From Hirsutella rhossiliensis (taxonomy: Eukaryota > Ascomycota > Sordariomycetes > Hypocreales > Ophiocordycipitaceae), in contig NW_025408667.1 of NCBI RefSeq assembly GCF_020360975.1, positions 310,001-374,000 on the forward strand: DNA of 64,000 nt. Direction: 5' to 3'. The position numbers and the translations under genes were made by a program. The notes under the pieces were generated by a model. The model had not been told where the DNA came from. It searched no databases and saw nothing but the letters and a program-made list of their open reading frames with translations. Positions 58,665 through 64,000 of this stretch are shown here, in pieces. The first letter of the stretch is position 1. Every line of letters starts with the position of its first letter.

Positions 58665-60184
58665 TACTATATATAGGAGTAAGTAGCGGTAGGTTTACCC
58701 TTAAAGTATAAGCGATTAGCCTAAAAGTCTCGCGGTAATACTAGTTCTGCCTTAGTAAAGAAAGCTAAGAAATATATAAGGGAATCCTAGTTTTAAGAGA
58801 CTCTTAGTCTAGGACTTAATATTAGCGAGGGTTATACTTTTATTACCCCGCTAAATACCTTAACTACTAATAAGCTTACTTTTATAAGTAAGGAAACTTA
58901 TAAGTCTATTACCCTTATTAGCGATATTAATACTAGTAAGGAAACTATACCTAGGCGCTCTTAGGTAAGTACTAATAACTTAGCTACTTTATCTTAATAA
59001 GGCGGCTCTAGCTAATAAGAGATCATTGCCTAGGCCGCTTCTTAAAATAAGTAGGCTAATATTAATAATAAGGTATAGCTAAATAAGGGCTAAAACGATC
59101 TTAATACCTAGCTAAATAAAGGGTAAGATAATAATAGTAATAGTAATAATAGTAATAACGGAGATAGCCGCGATCCGACTCCTCTTACTAATAAACCTAA
59201 GAATAGCGGCGCTAGAGATAAAGGTACCTAAGCAGCGGTATAAAGCGGTCGCGCTCCTATAAAGAAGCGCACTTAATTTAAAGCTAAAGCCCGCTTAGTT
59301 AAGGCTTAAAGGGTTATCCATTATAAGCTTTAGTATATATATTATTTTAGGATAGTTATTAAGGAGTATAGTATAACTAAGCTTAAGCTTATTAAGGTGC
59401 TCTTAATTAGCTATATTTTCTTAGGGGTTTCCTCGACGCGCTATAAGTAGTACTATAGGTATACCGCGACCTATAACTAATTAAGTTTCCCTTTAACTTT
59501 AAATATTACGATTAATAAGCCAATCCTTTTTAAGGCCGCTACTTTTATATTTAGTAACTAGGCTAATATAGTCGCTATTATTAAGTACCTACGCGAGGTT
59601 AATAAGCTAAAGACCGGCGACGTAGATACTAAGGACGATAGCTTAGATATAGGCGTACTTATTTTTAAGGAGGGTAATCGGCGCCGTCTCGCTATTATAT
59701 TATAGTATTTAGCTAAGGCTTTCGACGCCGCTAAGATAGCTTATTATAAGTCCTTTAAGACTATAGGTATATAAAAGTCTATAGTTATAAGTTTTATCCG
59801 ACCTTTTTATTAGCGACCGCTTAATAATATACTAGGTCGAGCGTACTAACTACTATACGCTAATTAATAAGCGCCGCGAGCTTATTATCTACCTTAACCC
59901 CGCGCCCTTATTTAATATCGCCTATATAAGTAAGGAGTACTAAGCCTAGGAATCCTAGTTAAAACTTTACTTTATCGACGGCGATATAAGCTATACCTTT
60001 TAATAATACGCCGTACTATTTACTAAGGCTAAGGTAAGTACTATACTAATAAAGATAGGTCTTAATATAAAGGATAAAGAAGGAGTAAAGGATAGGGTGG
60101 TTCTAGTATTTCTAGAGGTATTTAGTATAATAGAGGGGGTGCCTTAGTTAGTTCCTACTATACTAGCGAAGAAAAGAAGTAATT
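58665..60184 (+). pseudogene. Long plus-strand ORF convergent with Gypsy L pol
   Basis: About 500 codons can be read with only TAA/TAG interruptions of RIP type and one frameshift near 59,870, ending at TAA 60,182-60,184. The predicted product has a Lys-rich start, a Gln/Asn/Ser-rich middle (59,030-59,165), a basic stretch (59,240-59,320) and a more ordered C-terminal part; the end reads A-K-K-R-S-N. No Cys cluster or known domain was recognised. It lies tail-to-tail with the minus-strand pol of L, the same arrangement as in D and G/H. Alternatively it could be the gag of an unrelated plus-strand element. Confidence 0.5.
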
Positions 60185-60189
60185 AAAAG

Positions 60190-62888
60190 TAATAGATAGG
60201 TTTTATCTTTCTTTTATTTAGTTATAACTATCTTTCTCTCTTTTATTATTAGGGTCTTAATAGAGTTATAGTTTAGTTTTATTTTCCTTAATAATATTTA
60301 ATAAGTAATATAGATAGTTTTCCTTTATTCTTTTACTTTACTATTTTATATATAGTTATAAAACGTTTAAGTATACTAATATATTAATAAGTTAGTAGCG
60401 ATTTAATAGGGATTCGTTATAAATTTAATAGTATATCCTTATACTAATAGGCTTCCCTACCTTACTTAGTTTTATACCTCTTTTTCCTAGTTAAGCTAGT
60501 AGTATATTCTTTAATAAGGTCTTAGCTATTTACTATATCTTTAGTATCGACCTATTAGTTATACTTAGCTAGCTATCCTTTTATTAAGAGAAGAAATTAT
60601 CGCCCGATCTCTTATAGTCTTTAATTTCTTAGACTTCCTATTTACCTTTATTATCCTTTAAGTCTAGTATTAGTAGGGTTTTACTATCTTTATAAGTACC
60701 TTTACGCTCCTTTTATAGCTATAAGAGACTAATATAAAAACCGTTATAAAGGTATAAGTACTTTTTAAGGAGTATAAAATAATATACTTACTTTTTAATA
60801 GCTTATAAGACCTTAAACGGTCTAATATACTTAGGTAAGAGATTTTTTTTCGTCTTTAAGGTATAGGTTCTTTATTAATAATACTATAAGGTCTCTTACT
60901 TTTAGTATAAGCGGTTAGTGCCTTAAATTATAGTATTTCGCTTACGATTTAATAGCCTTTCCTTAGTATTCCTTAAGCCTCTTTTATAGCTCTTATAGCT
61001 TAGTAACTCTTACTCTTACTTTAGGTACCCCTATTTAAATAATATCATCGTTAATATTAATATAAAAGTTTAGTTAGTAACCTATTAACGCTTTATTAAG
61101 TAATAACCTAGTTATTATATTCTTTATATTATTATATATAAATTAAGTAATATATAGGAGTAACGCTTAATTAGTTTATTCTAAGTTAGTAAAGTATCTT
61201 AAGTAGTACTATATAGCTTAGTTTATTTATTTTATTTACTTATTAGTTTATAAGTAAAATACTATTAATAGCTTATATTTTACTTATAAAATAAAATAAA
61301 GATCTAACTAAAACTTACTTATAAATAGGGACCCTTTATCTAAGATAATACCTTTTAAAGGTCTATATACTAATTTAACTTAGTAATAGAATAATTTTAC
61401 TAGCTTTAAAGCTATTATTATCTTAGAGCTAGGAAAGAAAAGGTAATACTTAGTATATTAGTTTATAATTACTAAGATTATATTAACGTCTTTTTTATTA
61501 TACTATACTTTAGGTAGACCTATAATAAAGTCTATTAATAATTCTTCTTATAGTTATATAGGATATAGTAATAATTATATAGTATTATAAAGGCAATGCC
61601 TCTTAGATACTATACCTTAATATACTAAGTATAATTAAATATATTCTTTTATATCTTTTATTATTTTATCTTAGTAGAAGTTCCTCGCTAGTAGTTTACT
61701 AGTATATTAAGAGCTATAGTATCCTATTAATAGATTATTATAAAAGAGCTATATTAGCTCTTACTATAAAGCTACCTCTAAAATTACTATAATATAACCC
61801 TTTTATAGTAGTAGTCTATCTAAGTATACTAACTAGAAACCCTTCCTTTTTAAGAAGTCTTTAGTCTCCTTTAGCCTACTAATTACTACGTTAACTAACT
61901 AAGTATATTTTAGTAACTTTAATAGCGGTTCTAAAACTTCTACTATATAAACCTTTATATAGTAGGCCGCTTCTTTAATAGTCTTCCTTAAGAGTAACTA
62001 TTTATAACTAGCTCTCTTTTTAGCTTAATCGGCTAATTATTTAGGTCTCGCGCCTAAATTATTATAGTTTTACTATAGATAAGCTTATATATTTTCCTTA
62101 TATAAAGGCACTTTACTATACTTATATTAACTTAAGGTTAAGTATCTCTTTACCTATAAAAATACCTTATTATCCCTTTATATAGATATAGTATTAATAG
62201 TAGCTAGCTTCGCTTATAGCTCTAGTAATAGTTCTATAAATAAAGGCTTCTTACCCTTATATCTAAGTATTCTTAATAGCGCGTCCGCTAGGTTTAATTT
62301 ACCTATATAATACTTAATTATAAAGTTAAATAATACTAAATATATATACTATCTTACTTACTTCTTATTTAAGGAGGTCTAGTATATAGACGTTTAAAGG
62401 TTATAGTAGTTTAATAATACCTTAACTTTATATACTACCCCTTTAACGTAATATCGCTAGTATTTAAATAACTTAATAATAGTAAATAGTTCTTAGTTTA
62501 GAATACTATAATTAAGTTTAGTTTTTATAAACTTCCTTAACTAAAATACGATTAGATAGTAACGACCTTTATTATTAGGTTAAGAGATAATCCCTACTAT
62601 CGCGAATTATAATATATCTATTTTAATATAAATATATCTTTCTAGATCGTAATATTAAAAGAGTAGGGATCCTTAAAAGGTATCCTTAAAAGGTTAGAAC
62701 GCTGCCCTTTTAATAAGGTTTAGCTCTATACTCCCTAGCTTCTTCCTATTCTTACTCCCCTTTAGTAATATAGTTAAGGGCGCTATAATTCCTAAGTACT
62801 TATATATAAATCGTCGGTAAAAATTATAGAACCTAAGGAAAACCTAAATATTATAGTAGGTTATAGGTTTAGGCTATTAAGCTATTAC
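60190..62888 (-). mobile_element. Gypsy element L, 3' half of pol
   Basis: On the minus strand, 62,860-62,770 encodes the RT thumb motif recognisable as F-Y-N-F-Y-R-R-F-I followed by I-A-P-L-T. RNase H follows (about 62,560-62,440). An integrase block matching F-H-P-Q-T-N-G-Q-T-E-R-x-N-Q-A with RIP changes lies at 61,255-61,190. This is the order of Ty3/Gypsy pol. The 5' half (gag, protease, RT palm) is cut off by the Copia element at 62,889 and may lie beyond the window. It is diverged from D and G. Confidence 0.75.
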
Positions 62889-63365
62889 TATCGCGAAGCG
62901 TAGCTTGATTTCGTAGTTCTTAGAGATATCCCTTAGTATAAGGGACTAAGGAAGCTAAAAAATAGGTTTTAAGGAAGGAGCTAAAAGGAGGTATAGAGAG
63001 AAGGGTAGGGGTAAGAGGGGAAGTAGAAGTAACGATAGCTTCCTATAAAGGTAGCGAGAGATAAGATAGATATACTAGCAACGGCTAGAAAGAAGGGGAA
63101 AAACCGGTAAAAAGCTTAGTAGTTAAAAGGATATTAGTAGCTTCTTTAAGTAGGATCTTCTTTATTAATTAAGATGCTATATAGGTATAAAGAGGGGCGT
63201 TAGATAGAGGAAAGAAGGAGAATTAAGGCAATATAATAATTACTCCCCTACCTTTATTACTGCCCCCGTAAGATTTAAATATCTCTGCCCTACCTATCCG
63301 ACCCCTTACTTTTAATTTTACCTTTGTGTATTTTATATATACTTCTCGCTTCTCTCTTTACGAGA

Positions 63366-63382
63366 GTTATAAGCCCGGGAGG
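63366..63382 (+). other. Half-initiator-tRNA-Met primer binding site
   Basis: GTTATAAGCCCGGGAGG directly follows the LTR. With one RIP change (GAG to AAG) it is GTTATGAGCCC, the complement of the anticodon stem and loop of initiator tRNA-Met (GGGCTCATAAC). Copia-type elements prime from such internal tRNA fragments. Confidence 0.7.
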
Positions 63383-63499
63383 AATAGTATTCCTATACCT
63401 TCCGGCTGCTTTAAAAGGCACCTTTCTTATATCCCTTATAGCTCCCTTTTACCCCTCTTACTAGAAAAGCCGATTTTTAACTAACTTTTCTACCCTTCC

Positions 63500-64000
63500 C
63501 CGTAATAATATCGAAAAATAACTCTGCTATCCTTACGGTCTATAGGATAATTCTTATAGAGCCCTAAGATTAGGATAAGTAGGTAAAGGAGCTATAGGCT
63601 TATATAGATAGAATTATCTATAACTTAGTCTTCTTTAATAAGTAGGACCCTCTTAAGCCCCCTCTTCGTCTTAGGGCAACGGAATTTATAAAGGGAGCTT
63701 CCCTCTTATCTAAGCTAACCTATATATAGTAGAGAGCTTTTTCTACTACCTTAGGTAACTATAAGAGTTATTAGACTCCTAGGCAGTAGCTTTTAAAGCT
63801 CGAGACCTTATTAGCTCCCTTAAGGGGCTATATAACTAACCGTATTAGGAAGACCTATACGGTATACCTAGGAGCCTTTTTTGCTAGGAACCTACTAGCT
63901 TCTTCGTAGCTAGCTAAGTAAGAAGAGATCCTCGAGGAAGCTAACTAATACTTCCTAATAGAAGCTCTTTCCGGCTAGTAGCTACGGGATATATCTCTAC
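63500..64000 (+). pseudogene. Copia A gag (partial, RIPed)
   Basis: After a likely former ATG (now ATA) near 63,510, the frame reads through RIP stops as an acidic/hydrophobic gag N-terminus. It contains an I-L-I-E-P block and a former W-x2-W motif near 63,575-63,590. It is colinear with 57,175-57,900 apart from a deletion of about 90 bp near 63,770. It continues past the window end. Confidence 0.65.

Larger units (their letters stand above)
62889..64000 (+). mobile_element. Copia family A element, 5' end, runs off the window
   Basis: The 5' LTR is 62,889-63,365 (477 bp, from TATCGCGAAG to TTTACGAGA), followed by the primer site and the start of gag. This is the least mutated LTR of the family here: CGCGAAGCG and CTTGATTTCG are intact at its start. 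Whether the element is complete cannot be seen. Confidence 0.85.

Overview
The window looks like a transposon-filled, repeat-mutated stretch of a filamentous ascomycete (Pezizomycotina) chromosome. The main reason is base composition: over about 51 kb on the left and 9.6 kb on the right, CpA and TpG are almost absent, while TpA, TAA, TAG and ATA are everywhere. CpG, CpC and CpT survive. This is the signature of repeat-induced point mutation (RIP, C-to-T mainly at CpA). It explains why almost no ATG-initiated reading frame exists although GC content stays moderate. Reading damaged frames with TAG/TAA taken as former CAG/CAA/TGG, and TAT/TAC as possible former TGT/CAT, recovers recognisable Tad1-like LINE, Ty1/Copia, Ty3/Gypsy and MULE proteins.

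Layout. 1-13,236: a LINE copy (1-1,898), a Gypsy element 'H' (LTR 1,899-2,547, body resuming at 9,742), and a complete Copia element 'A' inserted in H (2,725-9,736, TSD ATACT) that itself carries a solo LTR (TSD CTCCC). 13,237-29,076: a second Copia copy 'B', split by a small LTR element 'E2' (16,204-25,700), which is split by a complete Gypsy element 'D' (17,085-24,927, TSD TCTCG). 29,077-31,890: another Copia lineage 'J' with a solo Copia-A LTR (TSD AAAGT). 31,890-39,739: an E fragment holding a complete Gypsy 'G' (198-bp LTRs), which holds a solo LTR (TSD AGTTC). 39,740-50,995: a Copia fragment containing E (39,918-49,653), containing a near full-length LINE (41,316-49,165, 15-bp TSD), containing a second E copy (43,551-45,423, TSD CTTCT). 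The same Copia fragment also carries a 374-bp SMART-type mini-retrotransposon (49,796-50,169). 50,996-51,625: the 5' end of a LINE, inverted, whose outermost 200 bp escaped RIP.

51,626-54,375 is a small island of normal composition. It holds one well-supported two-exon gene on the minus strand, a fungal aminoglycoside-phosphotransferase-like (APH/kinase-fold) protein of 547 residues (52,569-54,273). Convergent to it is a possible 52-residue gene with its own TATA box (52,161-52,319). To the right the graveyard resumes: an H-family LTR with a nested, less mutated solo LTR (TSD CGCCG), a LINE scrap, a MULE transposase with a FAR1-type DNA-binding domain, Copia fragments, and a third Gypsy lineage 'L' (pol on minus). 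A Copia element of family A begins at 62,889 and runs off the window.

The most striking pattern is that three distinct Gypsy lineages (D, G/H, L) all carry a long plus-strand coding region. It lies directly beyond the 3' end of their minus-strand pol, next to the 3' LTR where that LTR is present. In D and G/H this antisense frame contains clustered CxxC motifs resembling a zinc-binding domain. All coordinates of degenerate elements were read by eye; those resting on target-site duplications are exact, others are approximate.
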